A stretch of 58,641 bases of DNA from a virus: positions 1-58,641 of the IMG/VR virus record IMGVR_UViG_3300021090_000949. One strand, 5' to 3'. This document shows, one piece after another, positions 17,285 through 23,198 of this stretch. The notes below the pieces were generated by a model that was not told where the DNA came from, made no database searches, and saw only the letters and a list, made by a program, of their open reading frames with translations. Made by a program: the position numbers and the translations under genes. Each line of letters starts with the position of its first letter. Within the stretch, counting starts at the first letter, position 1.

Positions 17285-17772
17285 GTTTCCTTCCTTCTAT
17301 TCTGCGTGTGAATCTGATTTCGTGATCCGACCATGAACCGATAGACAAAATCGGTCCGGGTCAAAGATGGTCTGCCCAGGGTTAGCAATTTCCCCTGTTT
17401 GGCGGCAAGCCAAAGCGTGCGGCGACTGATGTTCAGATGCTTTTCGCACCAAGCGAAATTCACCGGCATCTTAACCGCATCGAGGTCCACCCTATTCCCC
17501 TGGTCATCGACGAAGCTGTACTTCCAGTCGGATCGTGACTTGCGCTTGCGATCGGGAATGGAGGGGCACGCCGGAGCAGGTGAGACACTATCACTTGGAG
17601 GTGAGTCATTCCCTGCGTCCGACGAACCGCAATTGAAGGACGCGCGTTCCGCTGAGCCAGCACCTTCGGGGCGGGGAAACGATGCAGGCGGCGTCGGCGC
17701 GCCCAATGAATCGTTGACAAACTGAGCTTTTATGTTATCTTGCGCATTCACGGATTGATCATTCCCCGACAT
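17197..17772 (-). CDS. HTH-type DNA-binding protein with disordered N-terminus
   Basis: A 191-residue protein. The first 75 residues are Ser/Pro/Ala-rich and probably disordered. Residues about 100-145 hold a helix-turn-helix (WCEKHLNISRRTLWLAAKQG) resembling excisionase/MerR-like DNA-binding units. AGGGG lies upstream. The last 29 codons overlap the next gene in another frame and are Arg-rich. It may be a replication or regulatory DNA-binding protein. Confidence 0.6.
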   Translation of the reverse strand: MSGNDQSVNAQDNIKAQFVNDSLGAPTPPASFPRPEGAGSAERASFNCGSSDAGNDSPPSDSVSPAPACPSIPDRKRKSRSDWKYSFVDDQGNRVDLDAVKMPVNFAWCEKHLNISRRTLWLAAKQGKLLTLGRPSLTRTDFVYRFMVGSRNQIHTQNRRKETCTMIPTARVRIRLPRRQRIPVLNAIRPL

Positions 17773-17780
17773 GATGTCCC

Positions 17781-17984
17781 CTACTTAGTCCCGTTTCCTG
17801 AGGGCTCTATGACTATGACCATCGTTGGCTTGGGGTCGTCTTCCATTTCCTTGCTGCGAAGGAACTCAACCCGATCTCCGGCGCGTATGCCGTATCTCTG
17901 GCGAAGAAACGCGGGCAGCTTGATGTATAGCGTTCCGCCAACTTCCTTCACCTCATGCGCGTCTATTGGTACGAGATTTTCCAT
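17781..17984 (-). CDS. AbrB/SpoVT-type transcription regulator
   Basis: A 67-residue protein with the swapped-hairpin AbrB pattern: VKEVGGTLYIKLPAFLRQRY followed by GIRAGDRVEF. Such proteins bind AT-rich DNA as dimers or tetramers. It is the first gene of the leftward early operon, directly behind a TTGACA promoter, and divergent from the XRE repressor, so it sits where lambda cro would. Its ribosome site (AGGA) lies inside a palindrome-like element, hinting at control of its own expression. Confidence 0.85.
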   Translation of the reverse strand: MENLVPIDAHEVKEVGGTLYIKLPAFLRQRYGIRAGDRVEFLRSKEMEDDPKPTMVIVIEPSGNGTK

Positions 17985-17985
17985 A

Positions 17986-17999
17986 TTTAGAATCCTAAA
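17986..17999. promoter_or_regulatory. Operator-like imperfect palindrome at AbrB start
   Basis: TTTAGAATCCTAAA differs from the perfect palindrome at 18048 by one base. It is 1 nt upstream of the AbrB start codon and contains the AGGA ribosome site on the minus strand. A second binding site of the same regulator is likely. Confidence 0.6.
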
Positions 18000-18041
18000 C
18001 TCCTTAGTTAAAAAAACGCCATACTCGGCCTTTCCGTGCTT

Positions 18042-18070
18042 AATGTATTTAGAATTCTAAAACTTGTCAA
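18042..18070 (-). promoter_or_regulatory. Leftward early promoter
   Basis: On the minus strand: a perfect TTGACA (18070-18065), a 17-nt spacer and TACATT (18047-18042). It drives the AbrB gene and presumably the whole early operon. The 14-bp palindrome fills most of the spacer, so a bound repressor would block polymerase. Confidence 0.7.
18048..18061. promoter_or_regulatory. Operator: perfect 14-bp palindrome
   Basis: TTTAGAATTCTAAA is a perfect inverted repeat placed between the -35 and -10 boxes of the leftward promoter. The half-site TTAGAAT recurs at 18101-18107, over the -10 of the opposing promoter. This layout is typical of a phage immunity operator read by the adjacent XRE repressor or the AbrB protein. 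Confidence 0.7.
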
Positions 18071-18078
18071 GAGAAATC

Positions 18079-18107
18079 TTGCGAATAGTCGCACTTTCCC
18101 TTAGAAT
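18079..18107 (+). promoter_or_regulatory. Rightward promoter of the XRE repressor
   Basis: TTGCGA at 18079-18084, a 17-nt spacer and TAGAAT at 18102-18107, 24 nt before the repressor ATG. The -10 overlaps an operator half-site, which would allow autoregulation. Confidence 0.6.
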
Positions 18108-18130
18108 CTTCTTGTCGAGCCTAAATCGCC

Positions 18131-18412
18131 ATGTATTATAGGTTTGTGGCTGAATCCTTCGGAGAAAGACTTGATCGATTGATGAAAGAGCGTGATTTGA
18201 ACCAGGCAGAATTAGCTCGTCTGGCAGATGTAGAGCCTGCTTCAATTCACGGCTACCTAAAGAGCAACCGGCGCGTCGGAGTTTATCCGCGCATTGATAT
18301 TATCCTGAAGCTCTGCAAGGCCCTTCGAGTGACCCCGAACGACCTTCTCGGCGGCGATTATTTACTTGACATACCCAAGTCCTTTTTGTATATTGAGTAC
18401 AGAAAGGATTAA
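18131..18412 (+). CDS. XRE-family HTH repressor
   Basis: A 93-residue protein with a Cro/C1-type helix-turn-helix: LDRLMKERDLNQAELARLAD, then EPASIHGYLKSNR, and LCKALRVTPNDLLGG. It is divergent from the early operon and flanked by operator-like palindromes, as expected for a lysogeny repressor. It lacks a C-terminal peptidase or dimerisation domain. The last roughly 14 residues overlap the promoter of the IS1595 transposase, so the natural C-terminus may have been replaced by insertion. A GTG at 18146 is an alternative start; the ribosome site is weak for both. Confidence 0.85.
   Translation: MYYRFVAESFGERLDRLMKERDLNQAELARLADVEPASIHGYLKSNRRVGVYPRIDIILKLCKALRVTPNDLLGGDYLLDIPKSFLYIEYRKD
18366..18394 (+). 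promoter_or_regulatory. Strong promoter of the IS1595 transposase
   Basis: TTGACA at 18366-18371, a 17-nt spacer and TATATT at 18389-18394, inside the end of the repressor frame, then AAGGA just before the transposase ATG. Confidence 0.7.
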
Positions 18413-18414
18413 CA

Positions 18415-19308
18415 ATGTTCAACTCATTAGTTTACCAAGACGAAGATAAGGCCAGAGTAGCCCTTGAAGCAATACGCTGGCCCGATGGTCCTATCTGCCC
18501 TCATTGCGGCAACTGTGAAGGCATCTACACCATTCAGGGAAAGTCTACCCGGAAGGGTCTCTATAAGTGCGCTGAATGCCGTAAGCCGTTCACTGTCACC
18601 GTTGGCACTCTCTTTGAGCGCAGCCACATTCCATTGAACAAGTGGCTCCATGCCGTTCATCTTCTCTGTGCAAGCAAGAAGGGAATGAGTAGCCATCAGA
18701 TACATCGGATGTTGGAAGTTACCTACAAAACCGCATGGTTTATGACTCATAGAATCCGCGAGGCGATGAAAGACCCTAAGTTCACTTCCATGCTTGGCGG
18801 TGGTGGAAAGATAGTTGAGATCGACGAAACTTATTGGGGCAACAAGTCGGACAAACCGCGCAATCATCGGGGCATGAATCACAAAGAGAAAATCTTCTCG
18901 CTGGTAGAGCGTGGCGGTCAGATTCGTTCGTTCCACGTGGAATCTGTCAAGGGTTCGACCTTGAAGCCGATCCTCTTTGAGCAAATCGCTCAAGATACCC
19001 ATATCGTATCGGATGACTTTGGCTGTTACCGCGACCTCAACCTGTACTTTGCCGAGCACAGCATTGTGAATCATCAGGCTCACGAATATGCGCGCGGTCG
19101 CATTTATACCAACACTGTTGAGAATTACTATTCCATTCTCAAGCGCGGGCTTCGCGGAGTCTATCAGCACGTTGGCAAGCAGCACCTACGCCGTTACGTT
19201 GGTGAGTTTGATTTCCGCTATAATACTCGCGACCTTACCGATAAGCAGAGAACCGCACTGGCCTTACAGGGCATCAGTGGAAAGCGGTTGTTGTATACGA
19301 AAGCCTAA
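18415..19308 (+). CDS. IS1595-family transposase (ISXO2-like)
   Basis: A 297-residue protein. N-terminal zinc ribbon CPHC...CAEC (about 24-57), a helical linker, and the ISXO2-like DDE domain with IVEIDETYWG (first Asp), HIVSDDFGCY (second Asp) and a C-terminal TNTVENYYSILKRGLRGVY catalytic region, which carries Asn where some families have Glu. The length matches intact members. AAGGA lies 7 nt upstream. It follows the repressor stop by two bases and is probably transcribed from its own promoter. Confidence 0.93.
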   Translation: MFNSLVYQDEDKARVALEAIRWPDGPICPHCGNCEGIYTIQGKSTRKGLYKCAECRKPFTVTVGTLFERSHIPLNKWLHAVHLLCASKKGMSSHQIHRMLEVTYKTAWFMTHRIREAMKDPKFTSMLGGGGKIVEIDETYWGNKSDKPRNHRGMNHKEKIFSLVERGGQIRSFHVESVKGSTLKPILFEQIAQDTHIVSDDFGCYRDLNLYFAEHSIVNHQAHEYARGRIYTNTVENYYSILKRGLRGVYQHVGKQHLRRYVGEFDFRYNTRDLTDKQRTALALQGISGKRLLYTKA

Positions 19309-19332
19309 AGGCAAGAGGAAAGAGAGTGGCTT

Positions 19333-19485
19333 ATGACCACGCCCAAGAAGACTGGCAAAGTATCAAAGACAAAATCAGGGAAAGGGACAAAGCCAAAAAG
19401 CTCAAAGGACGGCTTGTTCCCCGGAAAAAACGATGAAGAGATAATGGCGGCACTGTTGAAAGTGCCGCCGAAACATAAACAGTAG
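19333..19485 (+). CDS. Small basic IS1595-associated protein
   Basis: A 50-residue frame beginning MTTPKKTGKVSKTKSGKG and ending DEEIMAALLKVPPKHKQ. Short Lys-rich ORFs with an ALLKVPP-type end commonly follow ISXO2-like transposases. AGAGAG is upstream. The segment 19446-19469 forms a perfect GGCGGCACT/AGTGCCGCC hairpin within its 3' coding part. Its role in transposition is unknown. Confidence 0.65.
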   Translation: MTTPKKTGKVSKTKSGKGTKPKSSKDGLFPGKNDEEIMAALLKVPPKHKQ

Positions 19486-20388
19486 CTATAACTGCACTTC
19501 GTTTGCAGATCCCTTCTTTTGAGCAAGATACTCAACGAGGTTACTCGTTCCCTGTAGTATCTTCTCAACCTCACCAGGCGCGTATGTATTCCTACCGTGT
19601 GCATTGTCGTGACGCCACGAATGAAGTATAGCCCGGACAAGACGTACGAGGTCACCGAGCAGTTTTAATTCTTCCCTCACAGCGTCTGATTTCGAGGCAT
19701 TATCGAGGGTCGCTACCTGCTTATCAAGTATGTTACATATCTTCCCTAATTGATCTCGCGTGACTGATTTAGGGTCATAGGTCCCACCCAAAACATGAAC
19801 ACTGGCCGCAAGGTATTCAAGAGTTGGTTGCAATAGACATCCGCAATGATAAACGCAGGCCGCATCGAGACCAAAGGCGAGGCACTTGTTTGCTTGCTCC
19901 AAGTCACGTATGCATTCCGGAAAATAATCTCTGATTATTTGAGGAATGGCATCTGCCTCCAAATACTTGATGCAATCGCGGGAGACCATGAAGCACTTCT
20001 GACCATTCAATTCATTCCTGATAGTTGTACGAATATCCTTGAGAATATCCGCAATCCTCATTACATCAGACTTCGCCCTCAAAGCCGTTTTGAGGACAGC
20101 AACATAATCCTGCACATTGGCTATTTTCGCTGTGACGGAGTAGGCTGAAAAGATGTTGACACATTGCACTAATAGCTTGCCGAGGGTTGGCGGGGGTTGG
20201 CCAAAGTTTCTTGAATACAACTCCTTTTCGACGCTCAATATCGGCAATTCAATAGCCTGATATAATTCAGCAGCTTCCATTACATCAAATTCTGTCAGCA
20301 TATCGTAAAGGCTTATAACCTCTCCCGCCATTTCCCCGCGCCAAAAGCCGGTTGCGCTGTATTGAGTTAGTCTATCTTCAGTAAGCAT
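19486..20388 (-). CDS. HEPN-like protein, possible RNase or abortive-infection factor
   Basis: A 300-residue, mostly helical protein. The C-terminal half carries DLEQANKCLAFGLDAACVYH, a pattern of HEPN-type helical bundles, and R259-x4-H264 in SWRHDNAHGRN fits the HEPN Rx4-6H RNase active site. HEPN RNases act in toxin-antitoxin, CRISPR and abortive infection systems. It has less GC-rich codon use than the late genes and lies between an IS element and a tRNA-derived att-like site, as cargo genes often do. No adjacent antitoxin is obvious. The N-terminal part has no recognised domain. Confidence 0.6.
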   Translation of the reverse strand: MLTEDRLTQYSATGFWRGEMAGEVISLYDMLTEFDVMEAAELYQAIELPILSVEKELYSRNFGQPPPTLGKLLVQCVNIFSAYSVTAKIANVQDYVAVLKTALRAKSDVMRIADILKDIRTTIRNELNGQKCFMVSRDCIKYLEADAIPQIIRDYFPECIRDLEQANKCLAFGLDAACVYHCGCLLQPTLEYLAASVHVLGGTYDPKSVTRDQLGKICNILDKQVATLDNASKSDAVREELKLLGDLVRLVRAILHSWRHDNAHGRNTYAPGEVEKILQGTSNLVEYLAQKKGSANEVQL

Positions 20389-20460
20389 ACTGGTTCAACC
20401 CTCACTTGTCAATGGGTATGTTAAAGGGATAATCGCCGGATTTAGGGGGATGGAAAGATA

Positions 20461-20497
20461 AGGCGCCACCCAGATTCGAACTGGGGCCATCGATTTG
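20461..20497 (-). other. 3' half of a tRNA-Cys gene, candidate phage attachment site
   Basis: On the minus strand the sequence reads as the 3' side of the anticodon stem (TCGAT), the T-arm CCCAG-TTCGAAT-CTGGG, acceptor strand TGGCGCC and discriminator T. Acceptor sequence and U73 fit tRNA-Cys. The matching 5' half (GGCGCCA...GCA anticodon) is absent in the 100 nt upstream, so this is not a working tRNA. Temperate phages carry such fragments as attP. No integrase is seen in the window. Confidence 0.65.
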
Positions 20498-20540
20498 ATA
20501 CCCTGTGAGTTATGAGAATTGCAAAGTTCGCTGATGGTGG

Positions 20541-20972
20541 TCATGCCTTTTCTTTCAATTCTGCGAGAAGGCTCTCAGCCCGGTCTTGATGCTTTAGCTC
20601 AACCTCGCGGATCAGCCGATCGCGGACGGCATCCAACGTTCGATAAAGTTCCCATGATGAAGGTTGAACGGCCCCTTCGACTACATACAAATCGACCACT
20701 CCCATGAATGAGCCAATATATAAGACAATGCCGAACTTGGCTGCAATAGCTCGAAGCCGCTGGAACTCGGCGGCAGCCTCGATTGGATTGAGTTTCTTAA
20801 TCTCCAGATCGACCGCATATCTTTCTCGCCAGCCGACCTGGCAGAACCGGCGTATTTGCTCGTATAGATCCACTGCTTCTGCGCAATCAATCTTCGATAA
20901 TAACCGCGCAGCTTGAAGAAGCAGCTTGTCCGCAGTCACATACGTGTTCTCGCGTACTCGGTCGATGTTCAT
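20541..20972 (-). CDS. Hypothetical protein
   Basis: A 143-residue helical protein (LLLQAARLLSKIDCAEAVDL; RLREVELKH-type C-terminal helix). It is the last of three coupled genes (TAATG overlaps) driven by the RHH promoter at 21630. No family recognised. It may belong to the accessory set next to the att-like site. Confidence 0.6.
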   Translation of the reverse strand: MNIDRVRENTYVTADKLLLQAARLLSKIDCAEAVDLYEQIRRFCQVGWRERYAVDLEIKKLNPIEAAAEFQRLRAIAAKFGIVLYIGSFMGVVDLYVVEGAVQPSSWELYRTLDAVRDRLIREVELKHQDRAESLLAELKEKA

Positions 20973-21385
20973 TATGCTTTACCAACTTTCTCTCTCACTA
21001 ATTGCAGCCAGGCGGCAGCCATGTTTTCGTCGGGATCGTCACTATCGCAGCGGACCGTGACGTCGTCCTCGGGTTCCGTTGTTACGCGGAATTCAACGTC
21101 GAACTCCATCCCTTCATAGGGAACTGTCTTCCAGTCAACACTGATCTCGAGATACATGTCCTGGCTCCGGACCTCTCGAATAACGGCCGTCACCAACTGC
21201 GCGAATCCCGGGCAGGCGGCGACCAGCTCAAGCCGTCCGCAGTCGACGGTCAATTCCATCTCAGCTTTCGTCATCAAGTAGATTGCCCGACCGTTTGTGT
21301 AGTAAGCGAAGGCGTGATCGTCTTTAATCTCCTGCGGCCAGGCGTACTGCCGTAGCTCAACGCATCTTTCGAGTGACAATGGCAT
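20972..21385 (-). CDS. Hypothetical protein, acidic
   Basis: A 137-residue protein. The start is at 21385, where GGAGGAGG precedes the ATG and overlaps the RHH stop as TAATG; the longer reading to 21424 is less likely. The C-terminal part is acidic (TTEPEDDVTVRCDSDDPDEN). No family recognised. Confidence 0.65.
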   Translation of the reverse strand: MPLSLERCVELRQYAWPQEIKDDHAFAYYTNGRAIYLMTKAEMELTVDCGRLELVAACPGFAQLVTAVIREVRSQDMYLEISVDWKTVPYEGMEFDVEFRVTTEPEDDVTVRCDSDDPDENMAAAWLQLVREKVGKA

Positions 21386-21606
21386 TAATCCTCCTCCGGA
21401 TACGCGCGTCGATACTCTTCGCACGCGAAGATGATCAGGCCCGACAGCGTGCGTCCCTTGGTGATCGCTTCTCCAACCAGGTAGCCGTGGAGATCCTCGG
21501 TCATGCGAAGGTGCACCAGCTTATTGGCCGTTCCCTTTTCCTTGCGCGGAGCCGGTGCCTTCTGGACAGCGCGCCCGCCGCGCCTGGTCGTGAAAGTCTG
21601 TTTCAT
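21385..21606 (-). CDS. Ribbon-helix-helix DNA-binding protein
   Basis: A 73-residue protein from the ATG at 21606 (TGGAGA upstream). After a basic N-terminus, NKLVHLRMTEDLHGYLVGEA gives the beta-strand and first helix of an RHH (CopG/Arc) fold. It is the first gene of a three-gene operon whose promoter is overlaid by a palindrome, which suggests autoregulation, as in antitoxins or Arc-type repressors. Confidence 0.75.
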   Translation of the reverse strand: MKQTFTTRRGGRAVQKAPAPRKEKGTANKLVHLRMTEDLHGYLVGEAITKGRTLSGLIIFACEEYRRAYPEED

Positions 21607-21629
21607 GCTATCTCCATTCGGTTGTCGGC

Positions 21630-21657
21630 AATATATACAATGTATATCTTCTGTCAA
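21630..21657 (-). promoter_or_regulatory. Promoter with embedded palindromic operator (RHH operon)
   Basis: On the minus strand: TTGACA (21657-21652), a 16-nt spacer and TATATT (21635-21630). The inverted repeat ATATACA-a-TGTATAT (21633-21647) covers spacer and -10. The RHH protein encoded by the first gene is the natural candidate to bind it. Confidence 0.65.
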
Positions 21658-21666
21658 GCGAGAATT

Positions 21667-21693
21667 CCGCCGTCAGGCACGGCGGGCATTTTT
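21667..21693 (+). terminator. Rho-independent terminator, plus strand
   Basis: Stem CCGCCGT/ACGGCGG with loop CAGGC, then GCATTTTT. It lies between the two divergent promoters and would stop plus-strand transcription arriving from the left. Confidence 0.65.
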
Positions 21694-21697
21694 GTGC

Positions 21698-21732
21698 TTG
21701 ACAACTATTCTCATAGGGGTTACTGTGTAACC
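21698..21732 (+). promoter_or_regulatory. Promoter and palindromic operator of plus-strand cassette
   Basis: TTGACA at 21698-21703, a 17-nt spacer and TACTGT at 21721-21726. The inverted repeat GGTTAC-TGT-GTAACC (21718-21732) covers the -10 and start site, so the cassette is probably repressed by a small DNA-binding protein, perhaps its own RHH product. Confidence 0.6.
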
Positions 21733-21747
21733 ATGAAAGGAGCCTGC

Positions 21748-22092
21748 ATGGATATCTTTGACACTACTGAAACTTTGCATTACATTAAAGATGATAGGGA
21801 TGTCTGGCACAAAGTATTCAGGTTTTATAGGGACAGGCTGTTTGGTGATTATGCTGTGCTCTGTTGTCATACCGATTATCTAACTGACCCCAAAGACAAT
21901 ACCACCATAGATATTGATGAGTTGAATGTGGCTAAAGAGACTCCGCTCGGCGCAATGTGTGAGTTCTGCGAATCAGTTACGGATCATAGGAAGACGCCGG
22001 ATGATCGACATTGGGCGAGAGGCAGAGAACAAGACGAGAGGCTTGAAGCCGAATTAAGATTCATGCGAAACCTTAAAGCTCTTGAATCGTGA
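21748..22092 (+). CDS. Hypothetical cassette protein
   Basis: A 114-residue protein from the ATG at 21748 (AAAGGAG 5 nt upstream; an earlier ATG at 21733 lacks a site). It has several cysteines, including CEFC near residue 73, and a charged helical C-terminus. No signal peptide or TM span. It is the first gene of a four-gene plus-strand cassette with AT-richer codon use than the flanking operons. No family recognised. Confidence 0.6.
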   Translation: MDIFDTTETLHYIKDDRDVWHKVFRFYRDRLFGDYAVLCCHTDYLTDPKDNTTIDIDELNVAKETPLGAMCEFCESVTDHRKTPDDRHWARGREQDERLEAELRFMRNLKALES

Positions 22093-22101
22093 GGAAGGCC
22101 C

Positions 22102-22242
22102 ATGCCACGTCGTTCAATCCTATTCACACCTGAGCAGACCAAGCGACTTAACGCATTAGCGGCTAAAACAGATAGGGCTGTGAACTGGCACGTCCGGCAA
22201 GCAGTAGAGGCATACTTAAAGAGGAACGGGAAGAAGAAGTGA
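22102..22242 (+). CDS. Small ribbon-helix-helix protein
   Basis: A 46-residue protein: RRSILFTPEQTKRLNALAAK, then a second helix (VNWHVRQAVEAYLKR), the CopG/MetJ-Arc fold. GAGGAAGG is upstream. It is a plausible autorepressor or antitoxin for the cassette and could bind the GGTTAC/GTAACC repeat. Confidence 0.7.
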   Translation: MPRRSILFTPEQTKRLNALAAKTDRAVNWHVRQAVEAYLKRNGKKK

Positions 22243-22243
22243 T

Positions 22244-22951
22244 ATGAGAGATTTCATCGAATTCGATATAGCCGAAGCACTAAAAGACGCTGGCTGGCCA
22301 CAATATACGTTTCGGGATGACGGCTATCCGATGATTGACGGCAGGGTCAATGGGATGTGGTGTTCGTTCAAAGGCGACAATGGTCCTGATCATTTGAGCC
22401 CAATTGGGTTCCACGAATTCATCAACATGAACAAACATAATATAGTCGGGCCGTCGGACTATATATGCAATCAGCCATCATTTAATGACATACTGGGAGC
22501 GATAGGCTTGATAGTTGGTTTTGACCATAGGCTCGTTTTAGAATATGCGCCGCCATCAGTAGATTATGGATGGAACATTCATGAATCGGGATTGGCATTG
22601 TTCCGAATTACAGGTGAGGAACGCCTCGAATTCGTGGACAGGGTCTTGGGTTCTTGGTTTCAAGCTGCGGCCTTGCTGTGGATTAAACTAAAAGGTTTCG
22701 AACTGGATGACAGTACGTATGGTAAACCAACCGGTTCAGAAACGCTCGTCCTGGTCACGAAGGAGGAACAAGCGGGCCTTCGAATGAATCCGATCAATGA
22801 GCGAGGCGTTATTCAATGGGTATTAATTGACCCGGTCACAGGTGAAACGAGGTACAAGAAGCTGACGCGCCCCCAGAGTCGAGTAAGACCAATAGGTGGT
22901 GTTTCGTCGCCAGCGATAGTTGATCAGGACGAGCACGGCAAGAAGCGATGA
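22244..22951 (+). CDS. Hypothetical cassette protein
   Basis: A 235-residue soluble protein starting one base after the RHH stop. Mixed alpha/beta composition with many Trp, Gly and Asp; C-terminal tail basic and polar. No motif or family recognised. Pairing with an RHH gene makes a toxin-like or immunity role possible but unproven. Confidence 0.65.
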   Translation: MRDFIEFDIAEALKDAGWPQYTFRDDGYPMIDGRVNGMWCSFKGDNGPDHLSPIGFHEFINMNKHNIVGPSDYICNQPSFNDILGAIGLIVGFDHRLVLEYAPPSVDYGWNIHESGLALFRITGEERLEFVDRVLGSWFQAAALLWIKLKGFELDDSTYGKPTGSETLVLVTKEEQAGLRMNPINERGVIQWVLIDPVTGETRYKKLTRPQSRVRPIGGVSSPAIVDQDEHGKKR

Positions 22952-23067
22952 GCATGTGTCGTGACAAATGGTACCGCAAGAAAGGTCTCAAGCGGGTAGT
23001 GGGTCAGTTTGAAAGCGCAGCCTTGCGGAGCCGCCGCCTTCGAACATGGTATCACCCTCCCCTTTGA
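22948..23067 (+). CDS. Small basic ORF at cassette end
   Basis: A 39-residue frame overlapping the preceding stop as ATGA and beginning MSMCRDKWYRKKGLKRVV; strongly basic. Coupling supports expression, but composition alone cannot prove it is real. Confidence 0.4.
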   Translation: MSMCRDKWYRKKGLKRVVGQFESAALRSRRLRTWYHPPL

Positions 23068-23097
23068 TGAGCAGTCGCATCTTGACTCCAAAATGGC

Positions 23098-23129
23098 GCG
23101 AGCGGACGAGGAAGTCTCCATCCGCTCGC
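23098..23129. terminator. Hairpin between convergent operons
   Basis: A perfect 9-bp stem GCGAGCGGA/TCCGCTCGC with a 14-nt loop, just after the plus-strand cassette. No T-run; probably a bidirectional stop together with the next hairpin. Confidence 0.45.
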
Positions 23130-23144
23130 TGTCTCCGCAGAATA

Positions 23145-23176
23145 ATCACGCCAGAGCTTGCCATCACTGGCGTGAT
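23145..23176. terminator. Second hairpin between convergent operons
   Basis: A perfect 10-bp stem ATCACGCCAG/CTGGCGTGAT with a 12-nt loop, 22 nt from the end of the minus-strand beta-helix gene. It likely ends transcription from both sides. Confidence 0.5.
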
Positions 23177-23198
23177 ACTTGGTGCCGATCGTCTGGCG

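Larger units (their letters stand above)
18360..19485 (+). mobile_element. IS1595-type insertion (ends not resolved)
   Basis: The unit consists of its own promoter, an ISXO2-like transposase and the small basic ORF that often follows it. I could not find convincing terminal inverted repeats or a target duplication, so the limits given are those of the promoter and the small ORF. It sits between the repressor and the HEPN gene. Confidence 0.55.

Noticed and set aside
19446-19469. Perfect GGCGGCACT/AGTGCCGCC hairpin as a terminator or IS end
   Set aside because: It lies inside the small basic ORF, has no T-run and no partner at the left side of the element; recorded only as part of that gene.
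20400-20540. A complete tRNA gene
   Set aside because: Only the T-arm, acceptor 3' strand and part of the anticodon stem are present; no matching 5' acceptor strand was found.
21373-21747. Long upstream extension of the first cassette gene
   Set aside because: It is antisense to the RHH operon and crosses a terminator and both promoters; the start at 21748 has AAAGGAG.
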